This document shows, piece by piece, positions 46,247-46,269 of a stretch of 46,269 nt of DNA (positions within the stretch are counted from its first letter, which is position 1; each line of letters begins with the position of its first letter). Source of the stretch: a virus. The notes beneath the pieces are model-generated. The model was given only the letters and a program-made list of their open reading frames with translations. It did no database searches and was not told the DNA's origin. Position numbers and translations under genes: made by a program. The stretch covers positions 1-46,269 of the IMG/VR virus record IMGVR_UViG_3300031857_000357; one strand, given 5' to 3'.

Positions 46247-46269
46247 ATCGTTCCCTCCACGAGCAAGCC

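Noticed and set aside
1-46269. tRNA genes, CRISPR arrays, insertion sequences, integrase
   Set aside because: I saw no cloverleaf-like block in the few gaps, no spaced repeats, no transposase or recombinase motifs; a covariance-model tRNA scan would be needed to exclude a tRNA.

Overview
This 46.3-kb window is part of a tailed-phage genome. It carries a capsid and scaffold set, short-tail neck proteins of P22 type, very large ejection-type internal proteins and no sheath or tape-measure gene, so it is most likely a podovirus. The host is probably an alphaproteobacterium, perhaps marine or freshwater. The reasons are a GcrA-type zinc domain (GcrA is an alphaproteobacterial cell-cycle factor), a GANTC (CcrM-type) site inside a promoter-like region, and a capsid and late-gene set of the kind seen in environmental marine phages. 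The host call is inference. Portal, terminase, RNA polymerase, integrase and tRNA genes were not seen here; the window ends inside the late operon on the right and inside a gene on the left.

Layout. (1) 2-3398, rightward: the C-terminus of an SGNH-type hydrolase, a 2OG-Fe(II) oxygenase, small phage proteins, a DnaA-domain-IV fusion, an exported lytic transglycosylase, a stand-alone GcrA zinc domain and a coiled-coil protein. (2) 3395-3741: a strong sigma70-like promoter overlapped by a 9-bp inverted repeat, reading into an apparently leaderless winged-helix regulator gene. (3) 3698-10484, leftward: a replication operon read from a divergent promoter region at about 10.5 kb, with two small proteins, a single-strand-binding protein, an intrinsic terminator, an AEP primase, a UvrD-like helicase, a small Cys protein and a family A DNA polymerase. 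(4) 10607-12055, rightward: a SNF2-type helicase. (5) 12052-46246, leftward: the late region. Read in transcription order from the right it holds a large unknown protein, a 2OG oxygenase with an HD-like partner, a Cys-Gly/Asp-Gly low-complexity protein, a terminator, a GroES-like protein, scaffold, major capsid protein, a second terminator, decoration-type proteins, a block of tiny Lys/Met-rich proteins, neck and tail proteins, repeat-rich fibres, a QueC-like PP-loop enzyme, a TctC-like periplasmic binding protein, a tail hub, ejection proteins including a 1786-residue protein, and a lysis cassette (holin and GH108 endolysin).

How it fits together. Primase, SSB, two helicases and PolA form a nearly self-sufficient replisome. 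The DnaA-domain-IV fusion could mark an origin, and the winged-helix and GcrA-type proteins could steer host sigma70 transcription. Lysis appears two-part: an exported transglycosylase from the early-side arm and a cytoplasmic GH108 enzyme released through a holin. Accessory functions (two 2OG oxygenases, QueC-like, TctC-like, GroES-like) look like host-takeover or virion and DNA modification genes.

Most noteworthy are the leaderless promoter/operator at 3.4 kb, the GcrA sigma-interaction domain without its DNA-binding half next to a GANTC-bearing promoter, the DnaA-IV fusion, the TctC-like protein inside the tail cluster, and a shared KGG motif running through at least seven late proteins. 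Almost every gene is packed with ATGA, TGATG or very short spacings. No stretch above 300 bases lacks a gene.
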